Source: Solanum dulcamara (taxonomy: Eukaryota > Streptophyta > Magnoliopsida > Solanales > Solanaceae). Taken from it: a DNA stretch of 64,000 nucleotides. The position numbers were made by a program, and so were the translations under genes. This document shows, piece after piece, positions 1 to 12,383 of the stretch (position 1 is the stretch's first letter; each line of letters starts with the position of its first letter). The notes beneath the pieces were generated by a model, which did not search any database, was not told the DNA's origin, and saw only the letters and a list, made by a program, of their open reading frames with translations. The DNA is taken from positions 51,272,501-51,336,500 of the forward strand of contig NC_077240.1 of NCBI RefSeq assembly GCF_947179165.1, read 5' to 3'.

Positions 1-2
1 GG

Positions 3-509
3 GTGTATCTGAAGGTTTCACCTATGAAGGGTATGGTTCGGTTCGATATGAAATCGAATTTGAGCCCTTGGTATGTAGGGCATTATAGAATTGTGAGACA
101 TATTGGCAAGGTTGAGTATGATTTGGAATTGCCATTAGAAATAGCCATGGTTCATCCGATGTTCCATGTGTCTATGTTGAAAAAATGTGTGGGTGATCCT
201 TGTTCCATTGTTCCTTTGGAAGTTGTGAATGTTGAAGAAAAATTGACCTATGAAGAAGTTCTGGTTGAAATTTTGCACCGGCTAGTCACAAAATTGAGGA
301 ACAAAGAAGTTGCATCTGTTAAAGTCCTTTGGAGGAATCAACAAGTAGAAAGTACTGCATGGGAAGTGGAATCAGATATGATTAAGAGGTGCCCTCGTCT
401 TTTTCCCTCTACCAAAACCGAAGGTATTAAGTTTTCCTTCCTCAATTACTTGAAATCCTTGCGTTTCAACTTTTTTTTATATGGATGCAAAATTATGAAA
501 TATGTTTAG
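3..509 (+). CDS. Gy1: 3' end of Ty3/gypsy pol (integrase C-terminus and chromodomain), partial
   Basis: An open frame of 168 codons enters from the left edge of the window. It begins in the integrase C-terminal GPF/Y-like module (VYLKVSPMKG, then YVGHYRIV), passes the VHPMFHVSMLKK motif typical of plant chromoviruses, and ends in a chromodomain-like tail (EEVLVEILHR, then VLWRNQQVESTAWE). In this family the chromodomain targets integration to marked chromatin. The catalytic integrase core, RT and gag lie outside the window, so intactness cannot be judged. The last 30 or so codons run past the usual family end. The frame is followed by a polypurine tract and the 3' LTR, which confirms the orientation. 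The Tekay/Del assignment is inferred from motif resemblance only. Confidence 0.85.
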   Translation: MYLKVSPMKGMVRFDMKSNLSPWYVGHYRIVRHIGKVEYDLELPLEIAMVHPMFHVSMLKKCVGDPCSIVPLEVVNVEEKLTYEEVLVEILHRLVTKLRNKEVASVKVLWRNQQVESTAWEVESDMIKRCPRLFPSTKTEGIKFSFLNYLKSLRFNFFLYGCKIMKYV

Positions 510-590
510 AATGATGTTATTAATTGAACTTTTACATTAATTACATTAATGTTGGTTTAAACTCTAATCTACTTAAGATAATTCTTGTCT

Positions 591-624
591 TATTCGAGGA
601 CCAATGTTCCCAAGAGGGAGATAA
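591..624 (+). other. Gy1 polypurine tract with upstream inverted-repeat remnant
   Basis: The purine run cccaagagggagataa ends at 624, directly before the LTR, and is the plus-strand primer site. The ATTCGAGGA...CAATGTT just upstream is a decayed copy of the CATTCG-AGGA-CGAATG inverted repeat seen beside the polypurine tract of Gy14. Confidence 0.7.
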
Positions 625-2993
625 TGCTACAGCCCATAAAAACCATTATATATGGTGTTTCAATTCTCAATTAAAATGAACTGCTTCTGTATTTTGGGCA
701 AAATATTTCATAGGATGGTCTACATTATGTGATTCAAATTTCTTGAATAACCCCAACGTCATTACCTTCAACTTTTGTGAGACCATAGCTTATGATTCGG
801 AAGCTAAGTAGGTCAAATAAATTAATCTTTGCAAGACCCGATGCTTTAACTAAATAGAGTATTTGTCGAAGGAAAATCATATCTCACGGAAGAATGCTCC
901 AAATCAGTTGATTCTTGAATGAAATGAAAGAAGAATTCTAGAGATACAATCCATCTCAAGACATCAAATCTTAATTAGGAAGTTATCTTGCTCAAACATA
1001 GCTCCGAAAAAGGTATTTTGTAAAAAGAATATTCAAGATCTAGATCCATTTGACATCACCCATTACATCAATAGTCCTCTATTTGACATCACCAATGACA
1101 TCACAATTCTCCATTAAATTTTCAAATTTTTCTTTTTAATTATTTTAATTATTATTACGTCCCTCCTTCACATCTATAAATACTCACCTTATTTCATCAT
1201 TATTTTTATCAAGCTTTCTGAAACAACTCTTCTCTATATACACTTTTTTACTCATTCTCAAAATATATTTTTAGTTCTTAGAGTGTACAAATACTATTTC
1301 GGTGATTCATATATTTCGGATAGTAAGAAAATGCACTGGCTAGGAGAAAAGGCTAGGACTCAGGAGTGTTCATTAAGTCCTTCGATTCTGAGTAAAACTT
1401 TGGATTCCAAGTATGTAAGGCTTCAATGAGAATATTCCTTCCACAGTCATGCCTATAGTATTTTCACTGTATGATAAATTATATTTATTTTCTTTAAACT
1501 TTACTCGAACTTATATGTGTATTTATCAATGGGTTCTTCCATCCATGTAGTCCAAAACTCTTTCAACTAAATCTCTTGATTTTAAATAAAATATTCTTAT
1601 GGGTAATTCTTATTTCTACTTAATAGCATGAATCATGGTTAAACTAATAATTATTGGTATACTTTGATGCAAAATGATTTCCAATCTATGAAATGATGAT
1701 TTACAAGTATTTTCTCTATTTATCCTTTAAAGGTTTCTGAAATTCATGGTGGATTATTTAAAGCAAGATTTTTTTGATGAATTTCAAAGTATTTATACGT
1801 AATTTCATTTACATACATTTTTGAAATTTGAAGTGATTTGAACCCACCTATTTTTCTATATTTTCAATAAATTTGACTTGAAAGCTTTGACTCCAAATAA
1901 ATATTTATGAAAGCAATGTGTATGATCAAAATGGAGTACTATGAAATAAAAGAATGATGAAATTCTATGAATTATGGATTCTTTATGCAATAAGGACAAT
2001 TCGTGCATATTTGAATTACCAAATGTTTTAATGAGCAATTCTACCGAATATGATATTTTGAATTCTCAAGCTATATGCTATGACTATTTTGACGTATTAA
2101 ACTATTCTGTGTGATTGACTTAGCACCGAATGGGTCATAGAGGTGGAATTCGATAAGGCAATCCTTTTAGAAACCCCTTGTCTCATTAATTGTGTGCCAA
2201 CACAGGAGCCCTTGTAGGATTAGGCTAATGGATCCATGAAAACCTTTAATGTTAAAGTCAAAGAATGAATGTAAAGTTTACAAAATTCTACCCTAGGCAA
2301 GTACACTCCTTGGCTAGTGTAGGGGGTTATGTTGGATTCCATGTAATAGCTCACATGGTATTAATGTCGGTTATAGTAAACTTTCCATAAATGAACATTT
2401 CAAATGATATTTACATGATGACTCTGAATGTATATATCCACATATGTATGACTTAAATTACATCTACTTGATTAAGTATGCATGCACTCATTTATGTACT
2501 TTACCTTATAAATGTCCTAAATGTTTTACTTTGTAATGCATTCCTACATAATTCGTACATTCAAATTACTAACGCATACTCTTTGGCCTACATGATATCA
2601 CCATGTAGGGACAGGTGCTCCTCCTCATTCTCCTCCACGTGGCTAGTTGACATTTCATTTGAAGGCTACTTTTTGTGAGTTCCCATGTTCCGAAAACAAT
2701 ACTCCTTTATCTTTCTAGCTTATGATATGTTGAGATCTTTAGACACTTACTATGGCATTTCTTTCTATTATGATTGAGGGTCATCTAGGGACTTGTCTTA
2801 GCCGTGCTAAATCAAAAAGTTAGAGGTATTGTTGGATATCTATAAATTTAAGATTTACTATTATGATCTTTTCTTTTTTATTTATTGTCATTACCTATCA
2901 AAGGATAAAACAAATGCTAAGAAGCTTGTTTTAGGTACTTCCGGTTTCTTCATTCGCCTTGTCACATCTAGGCCCTAGGCTTGGATCGTGACA
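625..2993 (+). mobile_element. Gy1 3' LTR (group B, 2,369 bp)
   Basis: It begins TGCTACAGCCC right after the polypurine tract and ends GGATCGTGACA. Collinear similarity over the whole length is visible to the solo LTR at 21,914-23,866 and to both LTRs of Gy16, all of the same group but in opposite orientation. It is more diverged from them than the two Gy16 LTRs are from each other. It contains a TATA box and a donor-like GTATGTAAGG about 230 bp further on. The base after the LTR falls inside the minus-strand gag of Gy2, so Gy1 inserted into Gy2; CCAAT at 2,994-2,998 is the expected target-duplication copy, and its partner lies outside the window. Confidence 0.85.
1175..1182 (+). promoter_or_regulatory. 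Predicted TATA box of the Gy1 LTR
   Basis: TATAAATA, 550 bp from the LTR start. The same octamer sits at the equivalent place in the other three group B LTRs. Function is inferred from this conservation. Confidence 0.55.
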
Positions 2994-3548
2994 CCAATGT
3001 AGGAAGTATCATTTTGTAATGATCAATGAACTTTTTAGTCTCAATAGAAGTCGACGTCACATCAAACTCTGGTGGCTTAAGATCCATCAAGTTCTTAAGA
3101 TCCTTGGGTTTCTCAAAAGTTTCAATTGAATGAACAATTTGTTGAGTATCCACATGATGTGTATGAGTAGCTGTAACATTCAATAGAACTTTTTCTTGTG
3201 TTTGGGAAGTAGTCGGAGGGACTTGAAGTCCACCTTGATTAGTCAACAATGCCTCCAACACATTTAACAATATCATCACAACATCTCTAGGAAAAGCAAC
3301 AGTAGGTATAATAGTTGGTACTATTGGTGGAGCATCCTGAATGACCTGTTCCTACACTCACTCTGGAGCACCAACTTCCGGATGACCCCCATTCATTACT
3401 TTGGACTGGGGTACGACATGTGGTCCAGTCCGAGCCCTAGTAGGATGAGACCTACCTTGCTACCACAAAAAGTAGTGCCATGTCTCCCACCACGTCTAAC
3501 AGATCCATTAGATGGAATAGCAGAGGAAGAACCACCTTTGTTAGCCAT
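2994..3548 (-). pseudogene. Gy2: gag N-terminal fragment, broken
   Basis: Read on the minus strand, an ATG at 3,548-3,546 opens MANKGGSSSAIP followed by a basic, Gly/Arg-rich stretch, then a stop and frame changes. Further on, a frame containing LKPPEFDVTS and KKFIDHYKMI matches the gypsy gag pattern NPPEF-G-...-P-EFI-..YKI. The fragment ends where Gy1 inserted, so the rest of gag and pol lies beyond the left edge. The start is placed directly after a TTTTCATAG sequence, a possible 3' splice site. Gag would normally form the virus-like particle; this copy cannot. Confidence 0.75.
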
Positions 3549-3720
3549 CTATGAAAATTATATTCAAGGGTTAGACATGATTCAACTCAACGCAACAAAA
3601 AATGAATAAAGGAAAATATCCTAAATGTTTAGTTGCCTCAAGGTCATAAGTATGGGTGCCTTCATTCCCATGAACTATTACTCTACCAACCACGTCTCCA
3701 TGACTCGAGACTTAAAGCCT

Positions 3721-3734
3721 ATGCTTTGATACCA
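3721..3734 (-). other. Gy2 primer-binding site (tRNA-iMet)
   Basis: The minus strand reads TGGTATCAAAGCAT, four bases after the LTR end. It is complementary to the 3' end of initiator tRNA-Met with one change in the usual TGGTATCAGAGC. Confidence 0.85.
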
Positions 3735-3738
3735 ACTT

Positions 3739-5502
3739 TGTCATATCCCAAAATACATCCTAGACGTGATTGGTACACATTATCACCACCTGTCGAGTGA
3801 ACCAAAAATTCATACACTTAACCAAATTGTCTAGGAATTGAGATAAAATATGTATAGCTCCAAAACTCATCAATAGTGCTCAAAATAAAATAGCTATCAA
3901 ACAAAAATCATTTATCGATTTATGAATAGAATGGGCACTTAAATAGTATATATCTAGCCCAAATTCCATAATAAGATCTTGGAGAATCTAAATAGAGTTA
4001 CATGAGTTCCACTATCGGACATGCAAACCCCATAAAATAAAAAATTATATGCTAATGATAGGTAAAATTGAAATAATACCCTCTATGAACAATGCAAAGT
4101 CTCACCTCAACAATAGAATGCACACGAATGAGCTAGTTAGCCACTAGTCTCACCCTCTACTACAATATCTGCATAGACATGCAAGTAAGGAGTGAGCTAT
4201 ATATAAATATAACCCAAAAAGATCCTTGACTCGCTACTTTAATACTCTCGGAAAAAGAGTTAAAAAATACATCTACACCATAAGCATAAAATGATATGCA
4301 CAAGAATGTATTTGATAATATAAAAATCAATACTTCACACCAAATATTCTAAAAAGGGAACTACACATTTCCACTCAATCTCCACTCCAAGATTGTCATA
4401 AATATCAAGGATGGAGATCAATCCATCACCCTCAAAGGCCCACGATAGCATATATAATGTCTTGAAGTATACTACGGCAACATGTACAAAGCCCTAAAAT
4501 ATTACGACAACTATATGCCCCTAGAAACTATATCACACTAATGAAGAAAGATATCCAATACTACACTACATATAACTTATAAAATTATTTGATATTTTTC
4601 ACAAAATAACATATCTATGGCTGATTCAAAATCACCAATTCTGGCAAGCACACACTTGTCCCAACACATGGACTTGGCAAAAAATTATACATTTTTCAAA
4701 GAAAGTATGAAAATAAAGAACTAAAGTTTAAAGTCTCACTTACCTCGCTAATGACAAATTCCACAACCTTACACATGTAGAAGACCAACCTAAACAGCCT
4801 CCAAATGCTCAATCTATGCAAAATATAGATTAATGACATCAATTTGACTAGTCGAGTGAAGTGTTAATATCCCTAACTTTTAATTATAGAGATAAACCTT
4901 AAGATTTCACCCTTAAACTATAAATCAAAGATAATAAGAAAATTTGCAGCAAGTTGTACCAGTAGTTTTGCTTGCTTAAAAATGGCGTAAATTTCCAATT
5001 TCCTTAATATTCTTAGAAGCATACTTGCCTAAGAATTTTCAATTCATTATCACTATCACATTATTGATTTCTAATCATTGCTTCAATGATTTTTAAGAGC
5101 TATGGTAAAAGTAGAAAGAGATTACTACTTTCTGCCAATTTAATGGGGTACAAGTATATGCTACTATGAATAAATTTGATGATATTACCTGAAGCTTACT
5201 GTCTCCCAAAACTGTGGTCAAAGGGACTCTTCTTTGTTGTACATGAACTCCAAAGAACTTCCTGTATGAGTTGTTTGTTTTCTTCAAAAATAAAAGAAAA
5301 AATATTTGTCCTAAAATTCTACTCTATAGGACTGTAAGGAGAAAGGAATCTGCAAGGACAATCACTCCTTTTAACTGAAAAGGATAGTCACTCCTTTTGA
5401 TTCTCTTAATAATAAAAGTTATTGGTTAAATTACCAATTAGCCCTTCATTTCAATCTACAACCTACTTAATTGACCCTTCGTTAAATAAAAGGATTATTA
5501 CA
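3739..5502 (-). mobile_element. Gy2 5' LTR (group C, 1,764 bp)
   Basis: On the minus strand it runs from TGTAATAATCC (starting at 5,502) to GGGATATGACA (ending at 3,739), directly before the PBS. The inner boundary is firm because of the PBS. The outer boundary rests on the TG...CA rule and the change of sequence type at 5,503. A strong donor-like site, GCGAG|GTAAGTGAG, lies at 4,744/4,743. I see no second copy of this LTR type in the window. Confidence 0.65.
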
Positions 5503-7695
5503 ATGAGTCAGTCTACAACTCATGGAGGTTATTATGAGTCATAAACTTTACTAGTGAATGTGAAGTAAATGTTGGAATTTGTCCAAGGCAAGTATAAGAT
5601 TCTATAGGTCTTTTTACGACTCGTGAAAGAGTCTACGACTCGTAGAAAGGAGGCGTAATGCATGTATTATGCCCTGTAACAAAAACACCCTCATAACCCA
5701 CTCTATGACTTAATAGGATGAGTGGTAGAGGAATCGACGAATCATCAAAATGACACATGCACAAACTTCTAAGGTTAGTATTTTGCAGGATGTTATACCC
5801 TGTAGGACAAATGAAGTCTATGACTTGTAGACTTGAGAACGAGTCATAGAAATGATTTGTATAGATAGTTAAGAGACTGGTTTTTCGGGTCTTTTCTTAG
5901 GGCCTGCAGGACGAGTCGTTCCTATGACTCATCACTACCTCTAATATTCATAGAACCCGGTCGTAGGGTTGACCGACTTAGAATTTAATGAGTTGTGTAG
6001 TTTTTTAATTTTCCCTAGATTCTAATAATGAATGTGGACATTTTCAATGACTAGATTCATTGAGTAATATGTCTTAAATACTTCTAAACCATTTTTATTC
6101 TCTTATTATTTTCCCAAACAAATCCTAGACTTCTCTCCCAAGGTTTCTCATCGGTTCATCATCTTTTTCAAGATTTGGATTAGGGTTTCTTCAAGATCAA
6201 ACCTTCTTTCTCAAATTTCAAAGTTTAATTTCAACAAAGTTATGTGTGGATTCATCCGTGGGATCTTCCACCCATTGATTCCAAGGTTATCCTCAACAAT
6301 AACATGAAATGTCATTACTTTTAAACTCCAATTTTGATGAATTATGTTGGGTTGTTTTAATTATGTTTTAATCATTACTAACTGTCATTATAAGTGTGTT
6401 TCTACGTAAATTACATGATTTCAAATTAAATTATTAATGCCTATGCATAAAGCTATTTCCTATGATTAATTACATGATGTATCATTGTGAAGTTCAACGA
6501 TTTCAAAGAATTCTATGATTTAAAATCAAAATTGATTATGTATTCAAGTTTTCCTTTAAATTCAACTATGATTCATTAATACAGATTTTAATTATGATAA
6601 AAGTATGATACTTATGTAAGTTATGAAAAAAGGTGACTTAGGACCCTATGTAGTAACCTAGGAACCTCATGACATGAATTATGCAATTATGATTTGTAAT
6701 GATGAAAGGCCAATACTAATATTGCAACTATGTTATGAAATGAGCTATTCTATGAATTTCATATCTACGATCATGAATATGATATATGTTCATTATGATT
6801 TATATATTATGTATGTATTCTATGGGATTTGACTTAACAAAGAATGGACTTGAGGTGGGGGCCCTACCAAAAAACTTAATAGCAACCTCTAATCGCTTAA
6901 ACTAGGTGCCACCATAAGTTGCCTTTATGGCTTAGGTAGTGGATCCACATATAGCATATGTACATGAAGTGCCTAGTGGGGTAGAGTATACCTTGGATAG
7001 TAGATTCCCCTTTCTTCCATTGTATGAGGAAATATCGGAATTCTATATTATAGGTCGCATCATCTTATTGTTGGTTATGGTTTCTATCCCACACAAATAT
7101 ACTATTCTTATGTTCTTTTACATCTTTAACTATGACTCTAAGTTCCTTTGCCTACTATTCTTTTCTCATGACTTTACTTATTCTTTTATCATGAATGTTA
7201 TTTGGTCATTGTATCTTATGAGTTATATCGCATTTCATTCCCACATAGTTAGTACATTCAAATATACTAACGTATAGTTGTTCCCTACATTATCTTATAA
7301 TGTAGGGGTTGAGGCTTGGAATCATATCCATACATATGGCTAGTTGAGCTTTCTCATTAATAGAGTTGTGGTGAGTCCTCATCTATCGAGGACTAGTTAT
7401 GAGTTCTTGCTTCTTACTTCAAAAGACTTTGTTATGTTCCGAATTGAGGTTGAGCTAGGCAAATGTCTTAGCCGCTGCCCATTTTTCATTAATAAAGGCA
7501 TGTGTTGGAGAAAATATGTAGAATTTATGTAGTCAGATTATATTTTCTTTATGTTTTATGTTAGACTCTTTCTCATACTATATTCCAATTTACTTTACCT
7601 TATGCATGCTTTATGATATATTTAGAGGCTTGGTTGGAGCCCCTTCAGGGTTTCGATCGCCGTATTATGACTAGCCTTTAGGTAGACTCATAACA
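5503..7695 (+). mobile_element. Gy3: LTR fragment, plus orientation (group D)
   Basis: This stretch has the layout of the 9,454-11,652 and 18,651-20,664 LTRs. There is a U3 part with self-complementary words (CTACGACTCGTAG at 5,633-5,645), then the GGGATTTGACTTA...GACTTGAGGTGGGGGCCCTA block near 6,830-6,870, and an end resembling TCATAACA at 7,695. Its true 5' end is missing because Gy2 starts at 5,503. The short frames in it (6,939-7,277 and 7,344-7,532) have no counterpart in the sister LTRs, so I do not call genes. Confidence 0.7.
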
Positions 7696-8558
7696 ATATG
7701 CGATGTTATTATATTTTATGAATTTAGATCGGTATATGTATTTCCTTTACAAATTTTAATATTTTTATCTATTCTATTGGGATTTGACATAGAACCCAAA
7801 GTGTTGTAGGTGTAGGCTTGGTTAGGGAGTCTCTAGTAGCAACATTTAGTACCAAACTACATTTCCCCCATATGTAGTATTAAATGTCTTAGCTAGTTGA
7901 TCCAAATATAGCACATGATATAAATAATACGGAGTCTACTTTGGCAAGTAACCTTTCTTTTCGGTGAAGGAGTTATACAAGACTCCATATTATAGCTCAC
8001 ATGATTTTAAAACTGGTTCCAGTACATATTCAAAAAATGATTATGTTTTCTTTCAAGCTCTTAAATGATATTTTTTTATGATGAATTAACCTTATATTAG
8101 GATCTTACATTCTTTACATTTCATATACCAATGTAGACATTTTCCTATATTATTTCATAATATAGGTTATGACGCTTTGATCTGTCCATATAGTTAGATT
8201 AGATATCTACTCAGAGTTAGCTATTTTGGTGAGTCCTCATGATTTGAGGGTGAACCCATCATGTTATTTCTTTAGTATTTAGATGCACTTTTAATGATTT
8301 GGGTGAGCTAGGACTTGTCCTATGCCCCTATCTAGTTTCGTAGAGGCTTGTTAGACAATAGAAGTATGTTTCATTCATCTGACTATTATGTTTGAATTCT
8401 CCCTATTTCGAGATTTCTATATTGGGACTATTTATGCATTGAAAGTTTGTTTTCAATTTCATGTTTTAAATATTTTGCTATGTGCTAAGAGTCTTGGTTG
8501 GAGTCTCTTAAGTTTCTAATCATCGTTTCATGTCTAGGGTCTATCATTGGTGATGAAA
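7696..8558 (+). mobile_element. Gy4 LTR, 3' half
   Basis: This is a second consecutive LTR tail. The GGGATTTGACATAGAACC block near 7,785 repeats the one at 6,830, and the end (TGATGAAA) is followed by a PBS. The arrangement fits Gy3 having inserted into the middle of this LTR, or an unequal exchange. Confidence 0.6.
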
Positions 8559-8562
8559 AACT

Positions 8563-8574
8563 TTGTATTAGAGC
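8563..8574 (+). other. Gy4 primer-binding site, decayed
   Basis: TTGTATTAGAGC differs at two positions from the tRNA-iMet type TGGTATCAGAGC. It sits four bases after the LTR end. Confidence 0.6.
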
Positions 8575-8738
8575 ACAAGCTTTAAGTGTCCTAGGTTGTC
8601 TAACATAGTTGTGAAGTGTACCAAATCTTTGAATAAGGGAATATGAAACTCCACTTCTTTCATAATTCTTATGCCGTGCGATAGAGTTGAACTCACTAGG
8701 CCTTCCTTCTAACCCTTGTACATTGCAATTATAGAATC

Positions 8739-9453
8739 ATGCATCCGCGAAGAGCTCCATTGTGAAGGAATATTGATAAAGAGAAGCAAGATCTATAAGC
8801 TTCTAATGGTCCACTAATCGAGCAAGTCTCTGATGACAATTTTCGAGTGGATTTTCAAGTGCTTTTAAAAGCTATAGCTGCACAAGCTAATTGTGAAGTG
8901 GTTTCTCCCATGAAGCTGAATGTGGGTACGATGAACCCTCCAGAGTTCTATGGTTTGAAGGCTGATGGGGATCCATAATAGGTAATTGAGAAAATTCACA
9001 ACATTATTGATATTATGGGAGTCAGTCCGGTGGAAACGGCAGACTTAGCTGCATATCAACTGGATGGCATTGCTCAAATTTGGTTCGATCAATAGAAAGG
9101 TGAATGACCTAGGGATGTGGGTTCCTTGGATTGGGAAGAGTTCAAAGATCCCTTTATTGACTACTTCTTCCCTCTCAATCTAAGGTAGTCTAATGTTTTG
9201 TATTTATCACTATCAAGCAAGGTAATATGAATGTGAGAGAGTATGCTTTGAAATTCATAAAATTGTCTAATTATGCTTTATTCCCGGTTGCCAATCTACA
9301 ACTCATATGAGCAAGTTTGTATCAGGTGTTTCAAATTTAGTAGTCAAAGAGCATCTATGACACCTTGTACTATTCTATCCTAGACTAAATCTAAGATTCT
9401 AGAGAACAACTTGAGAAAAGTAGAGGAAGTGAGCTGATGAGTGACACATGAAT
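8739..9453 (+). pseudogene. Gy4: gag fragment, broken
   Basis: ATG at 8,739 opens MHPRRAPL, the usual start of this gag type, then a stop. Downstream, recognisable capsid motifs remain: MNPPEFYGLKADGDP, then IIDIMGVSPVETADLAAYQL, GIAQIWFDQ and LDWEEFKDPFIDYFFPL. At least six in-frame stops and a frame change near 9,200 destroy it. It is interrupted at 9,454 by the solo LTR Gy5. Four bases before the start is ATTATAG, an AG that could act as a 3' splice site. The zinc-knuckle part is not seen on the far side of Gy5. Confidence 0.75.
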
Positions 9454-11652
9454 TGTAAGACCCTAGAATTTGGAAAGTTCAAAAATGAGGATCAAAACAT
9501 AAAAATCTAGAAAAGCTGCAATTTTTGCACTTGATGATGACCCTAAAATTTAGTCCTGCAGGGTTATGTCCATAACAGGGTAGTACGGACCATTGTGAGA
9601 ACCAAGGGCCATGAAGCCTTCTGTTGTGACTCCTTTAGAAAACTCAAAGACATGATCCCAAGTCTAGGATAACCACTGTCTACCACGAGCCGTGGAGCTT
9701 TTTACGGACCATGGTGAGCTCCGTGGTGGTCACTCCTGCACGTTACCCTATAGGGCCACACCACGCCCATGCTCTAGAGACTGTGGTTCACTTCATCGAC
9801 CGTGAAGGGTCCCATAAAGGAGGTTCTAAAACTTTTCCTGCAAACTCAGAAATTCAGATTCCAAATCTAACATCACAGACACTACTACAGACCATGATGA
9901 GCATCACAATCCGTGATGGGTCCTCTATGACGAGTTCATGTCCCAATTAAATGAAGGGCATTTTAGTTATTCCCTATTCTTTTATTAATGTATGTGGATA
10001 TTTTTTGTACTAGAGTCATTACGAAAATATCCTAAATACTCCTTAATCTATTCGTTTCCCTCATTAATTCCCAATATACTTAAAAACTTTTCTCTCAAGG
10101 TTCCCTCAAAGTTTATCATCTTTATCAAGGATTTTTGCTAGGGTTTCTTCAAAAAACAGTCCCCTTTTTCAATTCCAAGGTTAAATTCAATCAAGGTATG
10201 TAAGGACCGATCCATAGGTCTCTTTCACCCATGGAGTCCCAAGGTTTCTACTGAAAAACTCATGAATTTCAATTGGGTTTGTAACCCTAGTTTTATGAAT
10301 TATATTAGGATTTTTAAATTATATTTTTAATCATTATGAATGATAATTATAATTGTGTTTCTACATAAATTACATGATTTTAAGTTGAATTATTATTGCC
10401 CATACATGCATTCTATTTTCTATGATGATATTATGAAGTACGATTATGAATCCAATGATTTGAAGGTATTGTCATGATTTTCATTCAAATTGACTATGCG
10501 GATGTGTTTTACACAAAATTTAAGTATGAATTATGATCATGAATTATAAGTATGTTCAAGGCAAGAATTTTATGCAATTTATGAAGTAAAGTGACTTAGG
10601 GCCCTATGTGGTGACTTAGGGCCTGACTATATGAATTATGCAAGTATGATTTGTAATGATGAAAGAAAATATCTCACATTACAAGTATGTTATGAAATGA
10701 GCTATTATATGAATAATGAAGTTTAGGAACAAGTTATGATATGAGCTAAGTATTTTTATTATGTTATGTATTCTGTGGGTTTTGGCATAGCACCGAGTGG
10801 ACTTGAGGTGGGGGCTCTAAAAAAATCCTTAGTAGTAACCTCAAGTCTCATAAACTACGTGTCACCATAAGTTTCCTTCATGTCTTAGCTAGTGCATCCT
10901 TATATAGCGTATGTTATAATCCTCCTAGCAGGATAGAGTCTACCTTGCCAAGTATATTTCCTTTTTTCTTTGATATATGGGGAAAAAATAAAACTCCATG
11001 TAATAGCTCTCATGGTCTTATTGTCGGTTATGGTCCTATCCCATATATGTATGATCTGTTATGTACTTTTATGATTTCAACTATGCTTTTCAAATACTTT
11101 GATCATTATGATTACCTCACGAATTTACTTATCTCATCTTATCATGTACTTTACTTGATTATTACATCTTTTTTTTTACGTTGCATGTCATGCCCTCAAA
11201 CTTAGTACATTCAAAAGTACTAACGCATATTATTGCCTATATTGTCTTATAATTTAGGTGTTGAGGATGAGGATCATATCAATCCACGTGCCTAGTTGAG
11301 CTTTCCCATTACAGCAAAGTTGTGGTGAGTACTCATCTATCAAAGACTAGTAATGAGTTGTTATTTCCCTACTTTCAAAGACATTATTATATTTTTTCCA
11401 TGTTTGAAGGTGAGCTAGGGAAATGTCTTAGCCCTCTCTTATGTTCATGAATAGATGCACTAGTTGGAAAAATGTTAGAGTCTATGTTTTCAAGATACAT
11501 TCTTCGTTTACGATTCTTGTTCAAGACTCTCGTATGTTGATTCTGCATTTATTTTACCTTATGTATGCTTTCAATATATCAAGAGTCTTGGTTGGATCCC
11601 TTTGGGGTTTTGATCGCCGTGTTAAGAATAGGCCCTAGGTCGAGTTGTGACA
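9454..11652 (+). mobile_element. Gy5: solo LTR (group D, 2,199 bp)
   Basis: It starts TGTAAGACCCTAG and ends GAGTTGTGACA. It is flanked by TGAAT (9,449-9,453) and TGAGT (11,653-11,657), a target duplication with one change. No PBS follows and no polypurine tract precedes, so this is a solo LTR left by LTR-LTR recombination inside the Gy4 gag. It contains a near-ideal splice-donor match TCAAG|GTATGTAAGG at 10,195/10,196. The U3 part (9,540-9,930) is rich in words such as CCGTGGAG and ACGGACC. Short frames at 9,711-9,950 and 10,945-11,205 are not preserved in sister LTRs. Confidence 0.85.
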
Positions 11653-12185
11653 TGAGTAGTACTACAAACAGTAGGAGGAGTTATAGGACGTACATAGGGC
11701 TCGTAGGTCACAACTTTCATTAGCCAAATTTGAGTTCTTAGGACCTTCCCTACGGGTGGTCTCTACAGACCATAGGATTTCCTACGGATTGTAGATAGTG
11801 TCTGTAGGAATAGTTTTAGAGACTCTAAAACTTTGGTATGCAGGAATGTCAGTACGAGTTGCCAGGACACCGTCTACCATTCTACAACCCGTAGTAGGTG
11901 GTCGATAACCTCTCTATACTTTCCCAATATTTCAACTTCCAAGGCCCTTCTTACGACCTAGTCTAAGACCTACAGGTCCATGAACAAGTTGTAGGAAGCA
12001 ACTTGTAGACTCCACCATTAGAAACTCTTTCAGAATCTTTCCTATGGTTTAGAAGATTAGTTCATTGAAAAGACTATCACCCATAGAAAGGTGGTTACAG
12101 ACCCATGAGAGGATTTTCCAGTGAAGTCTAATTTTGGGAAAAGGCTTCTACGACCGGCATCATACAATCCATAGAAGTGTTGAGT
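11653..12185 (+). repeat. LTR U3-like fragment of unknown parent
   Basis: The text resembles group D U3 regions, with repeated CTACGG, GTAGG and CCTACAGG words and alternating Thr/Val-type codon noise. No LTR end, PBS or coding motif is seen. The first 45 bases after Gy5 might still be gag of Gy4, but I cannot show it. The right limit is the target duplication of Gy6. Confidence 0.4.
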
Positions 12186-12383
12186 TGTCACAACCCAACC
12201 CCGTAGGCCGTGATTGGGGTCTGACCTAGACCCCCGTGTACCCATCTGTCGACTATAGTCAAATTGGACTAAGTATAACGTGATACTGCTTACAAAAACC
12301 TCAATAGGTCAAAAAAAATTCATGTTCATATAGCCTTCTAGATATGGGAACCAAAAACATGAACCCAGTGGGTGATAAAATAT

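Noticed and set aside
2968..3279. The last codons of the Gy2 gag frame
   Set aside because: The tail beyond 2,994 is translated from the Gy1 LTR, so gag was ended at the insertion point.
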